Origin: Margaritifera margaritifera
Lineage: Eukaryota > Mollusca > Bivalvia > Unionida > Margaritiferidae
Direction: 5' to 3'
Assembly (NCBI GenBank): GCA_029931535.1
Contig: JAQPZY010001665.1
Coordinates: 4,573,501-4,637,500, forward strand
DNA length: 64,000 bases
A program made the position numbers and the translations under genes. A model generated the notes under the pieces. The model did not search any database, was not told the origin of the DNA, and was given only the letters and a program-made list of their open reading frames with translations. Every line of letters starts with the position of its first letter. Position 1 is the first letter of the stretch. Of the stretch, positions 44,169-56,227 are shown in pieces.

Positions 44169-45909
44169 TGTTAAATATTGTACACATCTTATATGTTAGT
44201 ATTAAATCGATCTGTGCGTAATAAAGTTGAGCTGAATTGAGTTATATTACAAAAAAGCTGTACTATTAGTGTTTGTATAGAGCTTGTCTTTCATTTTCGA
44301 AATAGAAAGAAAAAAAATGACTGTCGGTTGCTGATTTATATTTTGCCTTGTAAAAGGAATTGCTAAATAAAATTGCATATGCTTTCAATATTCTTTCTAG
44401 GTGTACTTGAAACAAAATGACGGTCAGGCAGACCATGATGTATAATCGTCCAACCACCCGATGTCGTGAACCTCCTTCAATCGTGCGCCATGTTTCTCGC
44501 AATCTAACGCGCTTGTTTCGAGATAATGATGTCATCAACTGTGTCACCAGCGTTCTTGAATAGTGACCGGAATGAGTTAAACAGTAAAATCAGACAAAAT
44601 GAGATTTAACGGGTAATTTCATGTAATTTAAAAAAATCATAATGAAAATCTATTCTCTCTCCCTCTGTCTGTCTCTGTCTGTCTGTCTGTCTCTCTTGAG
44701 TCATGTATTTATATGGTAAAGAACAAGCAAGCAGTAATGTAAGTGCACTAACTGCATATAGAATTAACGGATTTTTTTTTATGTTTAAATTTTATTTTGG
44801 TTATTTCAAAAACATGGAGACGCTATGAACTAATAGCATCCATACCTTTGACCTAACTGGCACATTCCGGTCATATGCCACGTGACTTTTTAGTTTGCGT
44901 CACGAACATTGGACGCCACTTCCGGAAATAAGCAAAATGACACACGCTCGGAAAAACGGTAAATATGAACTAATGTACATGGATGCCAATTTTTTTTTCA
45001 CGCTGATTAAATGAAGTAGATATAGTTGAACACTTGTTATGGTTTATTTGAATAGATTATCACAATATTATAACGAACGCGTTAAAATTCACGTTAAGTG
45101 AACGAAAAGTGGTTGCTCGAGGCAACTGTTTCCTTCACCAAGGTCGTGTCACTCTGCAGTCACATTGGCTCTTTTAACAAGACCGGACGAAAAGTCGTCC
45201 TTGTACATACCTGCATATGCAAATCATTAAATGCTGTTTGAGTCTTTATTTTTAGACTATACAAGATTCATTGAAAATCAACGGCAGCTAACGAAACATT
45301 TGATCACTATTTTCACGCACTATTTGCATTTGTTGTCCAGTGAAAATAAATAGAAATGAGATATGAAATAAAGAAACTAGTCACATTAGTTGACTTTTTA
45401 CGTTTACTTTGGCCCTCGACATATGATGGTTGCAAGTATGAAAAAATAAGGAAGGCAAATATTAAAAGAGACAGATTCAATTTCGGTACTTTACCTATAT
45501 TATCAACTGTTTCAGTATATTTATTTCATTGCTTACTTGTTTTTTTTTAATATTTATTTATTTATAGGGGAGGGGGTGGCTAGAAAGATAAATTATATTT
45601 CATACAGCGATCAACTGAGGGCAGACGTTCATAATGTATACATGCATAGTTAAAAACCTTTGTACACAGCATCCCAGGCATAACGAACGCTACCATTGTA
45701 TTTGTCAAACAAGCCCATTTAAAACTATTCAGGTAATATTCAGTTAGGGCGACCCACTCCCATTTATTGCCTTTAGTTATTTAGCAGCTAAAGCCACATT
45801 ATAACCTAGACATGTGATACATCTGTAAACAACACACGTTGTCTGAGGTCAGGGTTACTTGCATTGTCCTAAAGGTTGATAATTTTTACAGCACAACTGA
45901 GCCATGCGG
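44169..45909. other. Intergenic, no gene recognised
   Basis: A minus-strand frame at 44266-44547 and a plus-strand frame at 45356-45550 lack recognisable domains and splice context. A short CTGT/CTCT-rich tract lies at 44655-44697. Confidence 0.4.
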
Positions 45910-46145
45910 GTATGAATGAATGAATGAATGAATGAATGAATGTATGCATGCATATATAACTTTATTGTTGTTGTTGGTTTAAACGACATTTTTATTACAT
46001 TATTGGCTATATCATGCTGAGGAAATGGGAACAAAAAGCCTTCCCAAGAACACACTTGGTAGCCAATCCAAGCTGGCGTTGGCGGGTATCGAACCGTCAA
46101 CCTTGGATTACGAGTCCGACGCTCTACCAAATGAGCTACTGCGGC
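45910..46145 (-). mobile_element. tRNA-derived SINE with (ATTC)n tail
   Basis: On the minus strand the head (46145-46063) is tRNA-like: GCCGCAGTAGCTCATTTGG with A-box TAGCTCATTTGGTAGAG, an anticodon-loop-like CTCGTAA, and B-box GGTTCGATACCCG. The acceptor stem no longer pairs, so it is not a working tRNA gene. A non-tRNA body follows (CCAAGTGTGTTCTTGGGAAG, TTTTTGTTCCCATTTCCTCA), then AACCAACAACAACAATAAAG and a tail of ATTC repeats (+ strand AATG at 45914-45941). Head, body and simple tail are the standard SINE layout. The anticodon resembles Thr (CGT). Confidence 0.8.
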
Positions 46146-46358
46146 TCTCATGTGCATGTGTTTGCCGTTTCATATATAGAAACATTTTTTTATTCAGCGG
46201 AATATCAGTAAAATGTTCATTTTTTATTCCTTAAAGCTCTCACGCTTCGTCATGATTGTATACTCCTCAGGTAGATACCTACAAAGCAGCCATGACGATG
46301 ATGCGAAAGTGCTTGAGGGAATAAAGTATGAACATATTATTGATATCCTGTTGAATTA

Positions 46359-46386
46359 ACACACACACACACACACACACACACAG
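46359..46386. repeat. (CA)n microsatellite
   Basis: About 13 CA units. Confidence 0.95.
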
Positions 46387-46399
46387 AGAGAAATATGTG

Positions 46400-46611
<212 letters not shown>

Positions 46612-47637
46612 GATTAATTGTAAATATCGTTATTCCCAGTCCTTTTTTTCCATGCTCTTAGACCCTATCATATCAATGGTACAATCATTGTTCCCAGGTC
46701 ATCACAATCGGCCGCCGTTTAGCCGATAAACTGAATGACCATCAAGGTTATTGAACCTACCGCAAAAGATATTTATCTCCTCCTGGTTCATTAGCATATT
46801 ACGTATTAACTTTGTTAAAATGTGTTGATTGAATGTTCAAGCATGATTGTATATATAAGAATGAGTTTAACTTAATTCCATGGAATTCGTATTTTAATGT
46901 TGTGGGTTTTGTTTTTGTTAGTACTGATGTTTAAAGTCACTGTATTATTCAAATAAAATACGATCAGTTGTATAAGTGTCTAAGATGTGTGCAGTCAATT
47001 AGGTCTTATCAGCAGTGACTACTGACATGTGATTGGTGAGTTTTTAGGTGTAGTAGACATGTGATTGGTGAGTTTTTTGGTGTGGTAGACATGTGGATCG
47101 AATGGTGGTAGGATCGATCATGTCTCTAGAAATAGAAGTATGACCAATTAGCGATTAACTTATTAATGAACAAACAACAGTCACCGACTTTGTCAAAATA
47201 ACTTCTTAAAAAGGCTACTCTGCCGGGAAAGAGGGCCCTGGTGGTGGGGATGGGGAGTGGGGGCTGATGTTGGTTGTGATGTGACGCCCCCTACGCTCCC
47301 GTGAATTAAATGGGTAGAACTTGTAGCCCTGAAATAAGATTTGTAACTGTATTAAGGCATACGGCAGACACGTTGAACCTCATTTCAGGAACAAGCCTGT
47401 ATTATATTATGCTTGATTTTTGTATGGTATTTGCAGTCATTTCTTTGTCAGAGACTTATGCTCAAGGCTTTGGTGATGGCCATGATAAAAGTAATGTCAC
47501 AAAAATTTATATCAGTATTATTATCCTTCTTCTTCCTCCTCTTCTTCTTATTTTTCTTCCTCTTCTTCTTCTTCTTATTATTATTTGGCATTACACATGA
47601 AATAGATTAACCGAAAGCACAAATGTATACTTTTGAG
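46612..47637. other. Intergenic, no gene recognised
   Basis: A 32-bp direct duplication (GACATGTGATTGGTGAGTTT and following) lies at about 47025-47090. A CTTCTTCCTCC-type pyrimidine tract lies at about 47526-47580. No supported gene. Confidence 0.4.
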
Positions 47638-47657
47638 TATATATATATATATATATG

Positions 47658-47716
<59 letters not shown>
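47638..47716. repeat. (TA)n microsatellite
   Basis: TA run with two GTATG interruptions. Confidence 0.96.
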
Positions 47717-47936
47717 AAAGTGACGAAACTATTGGTAGCTTAACAAAATTGCAAAAGCGACTTAGAACAACAACAAAAAATAAAAAAATAAATAAATGCA
47801 AGCAGTTTCTCGAACAGATATTTCTAATAATAATATATCATATTGCAGTAAGTGTACAGACCTTTATAAATAAGAACATATCACAAATAAGGAAACTTGT
47901 CACGAGTTTCATGGATTTTAGCAAGATTTTGTACAA

Positions 47937-48597
47937 AGGCTTGATGACAGGGATGCTATATCAGTTGTACACAGGCTTGATGACAGGGATGTTATATCAG
48001 TTGTACACAGGCTGGATTACAGGGATGCTATATCAGTTGTACACAGGCTGGAAGACAGGGATGCTATATCAGTTGTACACAGGCTGGATGACAGGGATGC
48101 TATATCAGTTGTACACAGGCTGGATAACAGGGATGTTATATCAGTTGTACACAGGCTGGATGACAGGGATGCTATATCAGTTGTACACAGGTTGGATTAC
48201 AGGGATGCTATAGCAGTTGTACACAGGCTGGATAACAGGGATGCTATATCAGTTGTACACAGGCTGGATGACAGGGATGCTATATCAGTTGTACACAGGC
48301 TGGATAACAGGGATGCTATATCAGTTGTACACAGGCTGGATGACAGGGATGCTATATCAGTTGTACACAGGCTGGATGACAGGGATGCTATATCAGTTGT
48401 ACACAGGCTGGATGACAGGGATGCTATATGAGTTGTACACAGGCTGGATTACAGGGATGATATATCAGTTGTACACAGGCTGGATTACAGGGATGCTATA
48501 TCAGTTGTACACAGGCTGGATTACAGGGATGATATATCAACTGTACACAGGCTGGATGATAGGGATGCGATATCAGCTGTACAAAGACAGTATTTAA
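47937..48597. repeat. 36-bp minisatellite, about 18 copies
   Basis: The unit AGGCTGGATGACAGGGATGC plus TATATCAGTTGTACAC repeats with variants at the third codon-like block (GATGAC, GATTAC, GATAAC, GAAGAC). The last two copies are more diverged. Because 36 is divisible by three, frames stay open (YTGWMTGMLYQL). The array adjoins a LINE relic and may have arisen from LINE sequence (see findings). Confidence 0.95.
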
Positions 48598-49547
48598 GGT
48601 CAAATTTTCAGTGTGATTGCTGATATGTATCGAAACATGTCTTATCTTACAAAGACCAATGGCACCCTCGGTAAAACTATTCCCTCAAATAGACATGCTC
48701 TTTAATATCTACCTTATTTCAATACCATATATAGCTTTGCTTTTGTTCTGGGACAGGCAGTAGTAACACATCTGCTTTTGTAGGCGACTTAATATTGCTA
48801 TCCACATCTCAGACTGGTCTTCAGAATAGCCTTAACCGATTGTCGGACATTTGTAGAGACTGGAAACTAACGATTAACACAGAAAATATAAAGTTGTAGT
48901 ATTTGAGGGGTAATATGAAGTTTAATGACAAAGTATCAATTTATTTGAAACAAGCAAGTTGTGAACAGTTGGTTTAGTGTTTGACAGCAGACAACACAAG
49001 TAAGTTATTTAGTGCTGAGGCGTAAAGTGCCTCGTCCAACAATACATCACGGTAGCCAACTTAATGTAGGATTCGAGATTACACCCTTTCGGTCGTGAGT
49101 CAAACACGCTGACCACTGATCCCCCGCAGCTCCTGCGGTGAATGAATATACCTACTTAAATCCAATAGTTAACACCACGGGAACTTTGGAACCATCTGTA
49201 GTTAATTTATCACAAAATTCGCTTCGTTCATGTTACAAATCAAGAATCATATGTGAAAAAATTAGCATACGCCAACTAACATTTTTGGGGCATATGTAGA
49301 ATAGTGTATCAAAACAAATATCCCTGTATGGGACAGACGTTTGTGGCTACATTTGCACTGATATTAAAAAATAGTCTATGTTCAAATTTTAATAAATTAA
49401 TTTACAACCGGGTTACTGTACAAGATTATTCTACATTCCCCCCTCCAAAAAAAAAAAAGTAATAAAATATATGGCAAGGATGCCTGAAGCAAAGTCTGAA
49501 AGTCTGATTGCACTTTACCCTCGGACACTGCAACAGCAACAACAAAA

Positions 49548-49578
<31 letters not shown>

Positions 49579-50015
49579 ATGCGTCATGGCATATAAACCA
49601 CGTGCTAAACTGTATAGTATTGACAACAATGTTCGTAACTTTCCTTCACTTAATATTGAATTGGGCACGATAAAGAGCAAACTCCAGTTCAACAACTTTT
49701 TCATAAAGGAAACACGCACAGAATCCTTGGTAGATGATACTTGTTAAAAGATTATGCAATATCGGTATCTTCAAAACTAAATTTCACTTTTCCAGCTGCC
49801 TCTCCAATATTTGAAAAAAAACAAAAACAAAAACAAAAACAAACAAAAAATCATTCATATAAAAAAGGCATTGTATACTTGCGGATCAGAATTTACCCTG
49901 TATAGAACGTTATAGGTAGATCTGAGCAGATTTTAAGCGAAAGGCTGGATGGCTTAGAGTACGAATTACACTTTTTGTTATCCTGTCCGCTATAGTAGGA
50001 TCATCTCATCTTGTC
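48598..50015 (+). pseudogene. LINE reverse transcriptase relic, 3' half, with later insertions
   Basis: Plus-strand text includes TSAFVGDLILLSTSQTGLQN and SLNRLSDICRDWKLTINTEN (48770-48890), corresponding to the RT catalytic-box region (VGDL where YADD is expected) and the following thumb-side segment. Then come NEYTYLNPIVNTTGTLEPSV (about 49140-49200), LRSCYKSR, ISLYGTDVCGYI (about 49318) and a final HFLLSCPL (about 49965-49990), typical of the LINE C-terminal Cys/His region. A SINE-like segment (about 48995-49140) interrupts it. Stops and frame changes are frequent. The style is CR1/Jockey-like; the exact clade is uncertain. Confidence 0.65.
48995..49140 (-). mobile_element. tRNA-derived SINE-like insertion inside the LINE relic
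   Basis: On the minus strand GGGGATCAGTGGTCAGCGTG (A-box-like), GACTCACGACC (anticodon-arm-like) and TCTCGAATCC (B-box-like) are followed by TTGTTGGACGAGGCACTTTA and CGCCTCAGCAC. The latter resembles the conserved central domain of CORE-type SINEs. The LINE reading frame can be followed on both sides, which supports a later insertion. No simple-repeat tail is obvious. Confidence 0.5.
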
Positions 50016-50027
50016 TGTCACTTAGGA

Positions 50028-50415
50028 CTAAAGCTATGATTCCATTTGTACGGATGCGTATGCGAATACAAATATAGCAAAAATCACGATAAATGTGAAT
50101 AGTGTGTAGGATTCCATCCGTATCGGATGCAATTTTATATGCGGATGCGTATACAAATTTTACAATCGCTCCCTAAAGCGATTCCAGGCGAATCAGCGCA
50201 CAAATCTGATGATGAAATCCCTGAAACTACGTCATAAATTAGGTATTTCCCAGACTTGTTAACACGTGTCTTGCAGATGGCAGCTAAAAAGGCTACTACT
50301 AAACGGATTCCAAACCTTATATACTGAATTACATGAACAACAGGCCCGCATGCCGAATCCGCGTGTCTTTTACGTATACGCATGATCCGCCCATAGGGAA
50401 TCTTAGCTTAAGAGG
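50028..50415. mobile_element. MITE candidate with imperfect terminal inverted repeats
   Basis: The left end AAAGCTATGATTCCATTTGT continues ACGGATGCGTATGCGAATAC. The reverse complement of the right end reads AAGCTAAGATTCCCTATGGG, then CGGATCATGCGTATACGTAA. Ends are about 40 bp and similar but not identical. GCGGATGCGTATAC recurs internally (about 50140). No coding capacity. The superfamily is not clear. Confidence 0.5.
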
Positions 50416-50589
50416 ATTAAACATAAAAGACAATCACGAAGAGGCCTTGACGCATCTTAAATCCACTCCTGGATTGTGGACATATACTTGCGAAATATAT
50501 ATTTTATTGCAATGAAGTTCGAAAAATTAAGCTGTCCTCTGTGCAAGCATAACTTGATATTTATTTCTTCATGAAACAAATATTGATTT

Positions 50590-51590
50590 ATTACCACGTA
50601 TGTGCGTGCTGCTGCATGTATGACATGATGTAATTCATATATCACTGCGTGTTACTACGTGTATGGTATGATGTAATTCACATATCACTGCGTGCTACTG
50701 CATGTATGACATGATGTAATTCACATCACTGCGTGTATGACATGATGTAATTTGCGTATCATTACGTGCTACTGCATGTATTACATGATGTAATTCACAT
50801 ATCACTACGTGCTACTACTGCATGTATGACACGATGTCATTCATATATCACTGCGTGCTACTGCATGTATGACATGATGTAATTCACATATCACTGCGTG
50901 CTACTGCATGTATGTGATGATGTAATTCACATATCACTACGTGCTACTGCATGTATGTGATGATGTAATTCACATATCACTGCGTGCTACTGCATGTATG
51001 TGATGATGTAATTCACATATCACTACGTGCTACTGCATGTATGTGATGATGTAATTCACATATCACTGCGTGCTACTGCATGTATGTGATGATGTAATTC
51101 ACATATCACTACGTGCTACTGCATGTATGTGATGATGTAATTCACATATCACTACGTGCTACTGCATGTATGTGATGATGTAATTCACATATCACTGCGT
51201 GCTACTGCATGTATGTGATGATGTAATTCACATATCACTGCGTGCTACTGCATGTATGTGATGATGTAATTCACATATCACTGCGTGCTACTGCATGTAT
51301 GTGATGATGTAATTCACATATCACTACGTGCTACTGCATGTATGTGATGATGTAATTCACATATCACTACGTGCTACTGCATGTATGTGATGATGTAATT
51401 CACATATCACTACGTGCTACTGCATGTATGTGATGATGTAATTCACATATCACTGCGTGCTACTGCATGTATGTGATGATGTAATTCACATATCACTACG
51501 TGCTACTGCATGTATGTGATGATGTAATTCACATATCACTACGTGCTACTGCATGTACGACATGATGTAATACACGTATCACTGGACGTA
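50590..51590. repeat. 43-bp minisatellite, ~1 kb, about 23 copies
   Basis: The unit reads roughly CATATCACTRCGTGCTACTG, then CATGTATGTGATGATGTAAT, then TCA. The left end and the very last copy carry the variant GTATGACATGATGTAAT. The interior is homogenised for GTATGTGATGATGTAAT. The R position alternates between G and A copies without an obvious order. Confidence 0.95.
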
Positions 51591-52048
51591 ATATTAAAAA
51601 AACAAAAACAACTCACAATTGTCTTGTGACTTTTCTTTGATTTTGATTTTGTACACTGTTTATTCATATAGATGTTTTGCGGCGTGTCAACGAGGTCAGG
51701 TCAATGTTACCAAAAACATGTCGCCCTTCCAGAGCTTTGCGGCTAAATCTCACCAAAACCACGTATCTCCCAGCATTGTTTAGCGCATGCGGATTAAATT
51801 TTTTTTAAAAAGTTATTAATAAATGGATCTTGAGACCATTTCGCCAGGAAATAACTTGATTTATCTTTCATATAAGGTACATATCACCAAGAATTTACAT
51901 TTTGGTAGTTTGCCAATATTTTTGTCGTTTATGTGCTGAAATAAAAGATTGGCAAACAATAATGATCCCAAACTAATTGCTTTTCTTGTATTCGTCTCAT
52001 TACTACGCTTATACCACCAGAGCTGAAGTTAACAGTCCTTTACCTGCC
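51591..52048. other. Unique spacer between two satellite arrays
   Basis: About 460 bp of AT-rich DNA with no recognisable feature, separating the 43-bp and 34-bp arrays. Confidence 0.5.
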
Positions 52049-53104
52049 ATGCTTATCAGACACTGTATGGTATTGTTACAATATGCTTATCAGACACTGT
52101 ATGGTATTGTTACAATATGCTTATCAGACACTGTATGGTATTGTTACAACATGCTTATCAGACACTGTATGGTATTGTTACAATATGCTTATCAGACACT
52201 GTATGGTATTGTTACAATATGCTTATCAGACACTGTATGGTATTGTTACAATATGCTTATCAGACACTGTATGGTATTGTTACAATATGCTTATCAGACA
52301 CTGTATGGTATTGTTACAATATGCTTATCAGACACTGTATGGTATTGTTACAATATGCTTATCAGACACTGTATGGTATTGTTACAACATGCTTATCAGA
52401 CACTGTATGGTATTGTTACAATATGCTTATCAGACACTGTATGGTATTGTTACAATATGCTTATCAGACACTGTATGGTATTGTTACAATATGCTTATCA
52501 GACACTGTATGGTAGTGTTACAATATGCTTATCAGACACTGTATGGTATTGTTACAATATGCTTATCAGACACTGTATGGTATTGTTACAACATGCTTAT
52601 CAGACACTGTATGGTATTGTTACAACATGCTTATCAGACACTGTATGGTAGTGTTACAATATGCTTATCAGACACTGTATGGTATTGTTACAATATGCTT
52701 ATCAGACACTGTATGGTATTGTTACAATATGCTTATCAGACACTGTATGGTATTGTTACAATATGCTTATCAGACACTATATGGTATTGTTACAATATGC
52801 TTATCAGACACTGTATGGTATTGTTACAATATGCTTATCAGACACTATATGGTATTGTTACAATATGCTTATCAGACACTGTATGGTATTGTTACAATAT
52901 GCTTATCAGACACTGTATGGTATTGTTACAATATGCTTATAAGACACTATATGGTATTGTTACAATATGCTTATCAGACACTGTATGGTATTGTTACAAT
53001 ATGCTTATCAGACACTATATGGTATTGTTACAATATGCTTATCAGACACTGTATGGTATTGTTACAATATGCTTATCAGACACTGTATGGTATTGTTACA
53101 ATAT
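52049..53104. repeat. 34-bp minisatellite, about 31 copies
   Basis: The unit ATGCTTATCAGACACTGTAT plus GGTATTGTTACAAT is very homogeneous. Variants are TACAACATG, GGTAGTGTT, CACTATATGG and one TAAGACAC. 34 is not divisible by three, so a frame reads through three phases and repeats as a 34-residue peptide. All three plus frames are free of stops, hence long spurious ORFs (up to 347 codons). Confidence 0.97.
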
Positions 53105-54539
53105 TGTATGTGCAACATTATTATAATATCTCATTAGCTTTTTTCAGTGTATGCTGTATGCTTCACCTTAAATTTTCACGTCTGCCACATGATCAAAGTA
53201 AATATTATTGTTAATCAGGAGAGATCTCTACATAAGCTTATGCATGCTGATCACACCTCTATATCTCATGGTCGATTTTTATGTATTTTCATTGATAAAT
53301 TCTGCAAATATATTCTGTTTAAATCAACGTACTAATAGTAATAAAACCAGCCAGTAAAAAAAGTGGACTATATCTTTCCAGGTATTTCACTGTGAAGAAT
53401 CCTTTTGTTTTTGCTAATGTACTTCACATACTTCTTGCCTCGTGTGTATATATGCATGGTTTGATTTATTGAAACAAGGGATGATAGGTTTATCGATTGA
53501 AACAATGTAGTTATACGTTTTGCAAATAAGTAAATATTCCTTCACACATTAAACTGAAATATACGTGTAAATTAGTATGTGCAAGACAAGAAGTTTCAAG
53601 CTTTTGTGGATAAATAAATAAATAAATAAATGACCAATGCTTAAATAAATAATTCAGCATAAACCATATACACTGTATAAGTCGGAACTCCTAACTCAGA
53701 TGTATTAATTATCATATTGGGTTTGCTCTCTGACCGAATGACTGATGAATGTGCTAAATAAATAAATAAAATTAACGATAATACGAAAGAATCAGGCAGT
53801 GTGTTGGGAAATCTATATAAGGTGTGCTTCAGAGGTGTTAGAAGCAGACTCCATCCCCCCTACCCCATTTTTACATCCAAGGTACTTAATATATAGTGAA
53901 CATCAGTAGTCATCTTTGAAGAAAAACGGAAGTAACAAGATATTGGTATAAAATTATGAAATTAAAGTTACAAGAATGACTTGGGGGGGGGGACTATCAG
54001 GGAAAATGTTGAAGGTTAGCTATTAGGAATATTTTTATATTTTTTTTTCAATCGTGACCATGTATAAAATATACCATTCTCACCGCTAACACAGCTAGCG
54101 AATAGCACACGCGCAGGCCCTTTACTCTAGGCAATAATTCCCCATGATAGTTTTCTCCGTAATACTAGTCTAGTATGTAAATAAATCTTACCTCCTGGCA
54201 AAATGTTTAGCCTCAAAATTTTCGCACGTTTCCAATGATAATAATTTTAAAAATCATCTTATTGTGACTAATCCCCCCCCCACCCCGAAAAAAAAAAAAA
54301 AGCGTCGTAGAAAAATCATAACTTCAGGAAAACATATAGTCGGTCGTACTATGTACATATGTCAGTATTTTGTCTTTTTTAAAATTATTTATACCAGAGA
54401 TTTATAATAATATAATTCTCTGATTGGAACTAACTAATTTAGGTTAAGTGTATGTATGTATCTAATAGCGTTTTACGGCACCTCAGCACAATAGTGGCTA
54501 TATGGTGCCAACAAAAGGTAAAGTTATAAAAATGTAAAA
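53105..54539. other. Intergenic, no gene recognised
   Basis: Short AAAT runs near 53612-53632 and 53757-53770, and G or C runs near 53983 and 54274. No supported gene. Confidence 0.4.
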
Positions 54540-54735
54540 ATCGATTGCAAAAAAATGTAAAGATAAACCCTTCCAAATAAATGTAAACATGAAGTACAGC
54601 AAGATAAACCTTCCAAATAAATGTAAAGATGAAGTACAGCAAGATAAACCTTCCATATAAATATAAACATTTAGTACAGCAAAATAAACCCTTCCAAATA
54701 AATGTAAACATGAAGTACAGCAAGATAAAATATAA
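54540..54735. repeat. ~41-bp tandem repeat, about 4 copies
   Basis: The unit is AGATAAACCTTCCAAATAAA, then TGTAAACATGAAGTACAGCA. Copies differ by small indels (ACCCTTCC versus ACCTTCC). Confidence 0.9.
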
Positions 54736-54986
54736 AATTAAAGATGTTAAAATTCTGTAAAAATGTATATAAACTAAAATATAATGGAAACAAATGTAAA
54801 ATCCTTAAAACATATGGTCACAATTTGTTATATAATCCGCATTCCCTCAAAAAGTTCCCAATTATCAAATATGTATGGTCGTCATCGGTACGAGTTCAAG
54901 CACTATCCGGAAATACTCTGGGCATTAATACAATTTTGGGAGAAATTTTAACGCATCTTTTGTCTCCCTTCAACCAGGATCAGAGT

Positions 54987-54989
<3 letters not shown>

Positions 54990-55046
<57 letters not shown>
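54990..55046. repeat. (GA)n microsatellite
   Basis: About 28 uninterrupted GA units. Confidence 0.97.
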
Positions 55047-55049
<3 letters not shown>

Positions 55050-56060
55050 CATCAACACTTCAATTCAAAACAAGTCAAATTGTTCAGTCACAAGAGGTCA
55101 TCGATTGGACAACACATGATCAACATGATCATAATCCCAAATTATGTTTTTGGAATGAGACGAATGCAATACATCATAATGGACTTCATAACGTTATACA
55201 AGTCAAGAACGTGATGTTTGAGGCATTGGAATATATAATGATGATTCGCTGCACCATCTTGCAGTCTATTGATCAAATCAGTGATTTTGCCATGTGATAA
55301 AAAAAAAATATATATATATATTTTGCTGGGCGTATATGAAATTGATAAGTCATTAAAATTATTCTCTTTTGCCTGTAAAATTCTATAATAGCGGGATGAC
55401 AACATAAATAAATAAATAAATAAATAAATAAATGCAGGAATTCCCAATAAATAGTACGTTTAGCAATGTCATTTGCACAAAGACAAAATTCGCTCTTTTA
55501 AATTATCCGTCTGTGACTTAGCAACTATGAGAGAAAAAAAATTGTGTTCTGCAGAAAAATCCGTACATGCGTTGTTGAGCCTGAAAAGGGATTAAATTAT
55601 TCAACCTGTTTCGAAAATTTAATTTTACATGAGAGTAGCATTTACATAATATCCTCCATGCACGTATAAACCTTCCCACAAATAAGCGCCCGAATTTATT
55701 TTTTCTCATAATTCTTGCTTATAAACATTCAATAGTATATGACCAAGAAACAGACATAATATCAAAACTTCATGGCCGAACGGAAACCAAAATGTAACTA
55801 TTTCCACTGATTTTACCTCCCATCTACGTCGATTAAAATTAATTAGCATTATGCCACTTCAGATGGTTCTAACTGACACTGAAGTCGTCCGTTTATGGAT
55901 TAAATGAGTCCCCGCCTTGTATTGATCGAACCCATCTATTTCTCTCCCATTCATTTCACCCAAGTAATAACAAAATGAACCTGTTCATTACGCCTAACTT
56001 ATTGTTCAACACTATATAGAGAAAACCCTCTTAATCCTTGAATGGCATGTGGGCCGGAGC
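55047..56060. other. Intergenic, upstream of the 56.2 kb exon
   Basis: An AAAT run at about 55408-55434. No supported coding feature. It may include distal regulatory DNA of the downstream gene. Confidence 0.4.
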
Positions 56061-56069
56061 AGAGTGTTT

Positions 56070-56118
56070 TGATTGGTCGGCATACTTTTTGGCTCAGCGC
56101 ATTCAGAGGTCAATATAA
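56070..56118 (+). promoter_or_regulatory. Putative promoter of the signal-peptide gene
   Basis: GATTGG (inverted CCAAT) at 56071-56076 and TATAA at 56114-56118 precede the first coding exon by 110-150 bp. Spacing is compatible with a start site near 56145. The stretch is less AT-rich than its surroundings. Inferred from motifs only. Confidence 0.4.
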
Positions 56119-56171
56119 CACAGCGTAAGAAGCATCAAACCTCGAACTTGCAAACAAATCCAACGAAAGAC

Positions 56172-56186
56172 ATGAGGTGCTGTTAA
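56172..56186 (+). promoter_or_regulatory. Short upstream ORF (MRCC-stop)
   Basis: ATG AGG TGC TGT TAA lies in the likely 5' leader, 42 bases before the main ATG and ending well before it. It might modulate translation if the transcript starts upstream. Confidence 0.35.
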
Positions 56187-56227
56187 ATCTGTGTATATAT
56201 ATAGATGTATTTATAACGGCCGTAATA

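Noticed and set aside
43707..44187. Several ORFs of about 150 codons rich in Cys, Trp and His
   Set aside because: Translations of the 24-bp satellite in all frames. They change register with the ACAC slippage.
44860..44950. Host promoter with ETS-like CACTTCCGGAAAT and a CACGTG box
   Set aside because: Motifs are present, but no coding exon or splice donor was found downstream, so a promoter call is not supported.
46063..46145. Functional tRNA-Thr (CGT) gene on the minus strand
   Set aside because: A- and B-boxes are present, but the acceptor stem and much of the T stem do not pair, and a SINE body and tail follow. Treated as the SINE head.
47749..48597. 154- and 126-codon ORFs with a YTGWMTGMLYQL repeat
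   Set aside because: 36-bp satellite. Open frames follow from the period, and no gene context exists.
51977..53214. Long plus-strand ORFs of 224, 229 and 347 codons
   Set aside because: All are produced by the 34-bp satellite, which lacks stops in every plus frame. No splice sites, start context or non-repeat coding sequence supports a protein.
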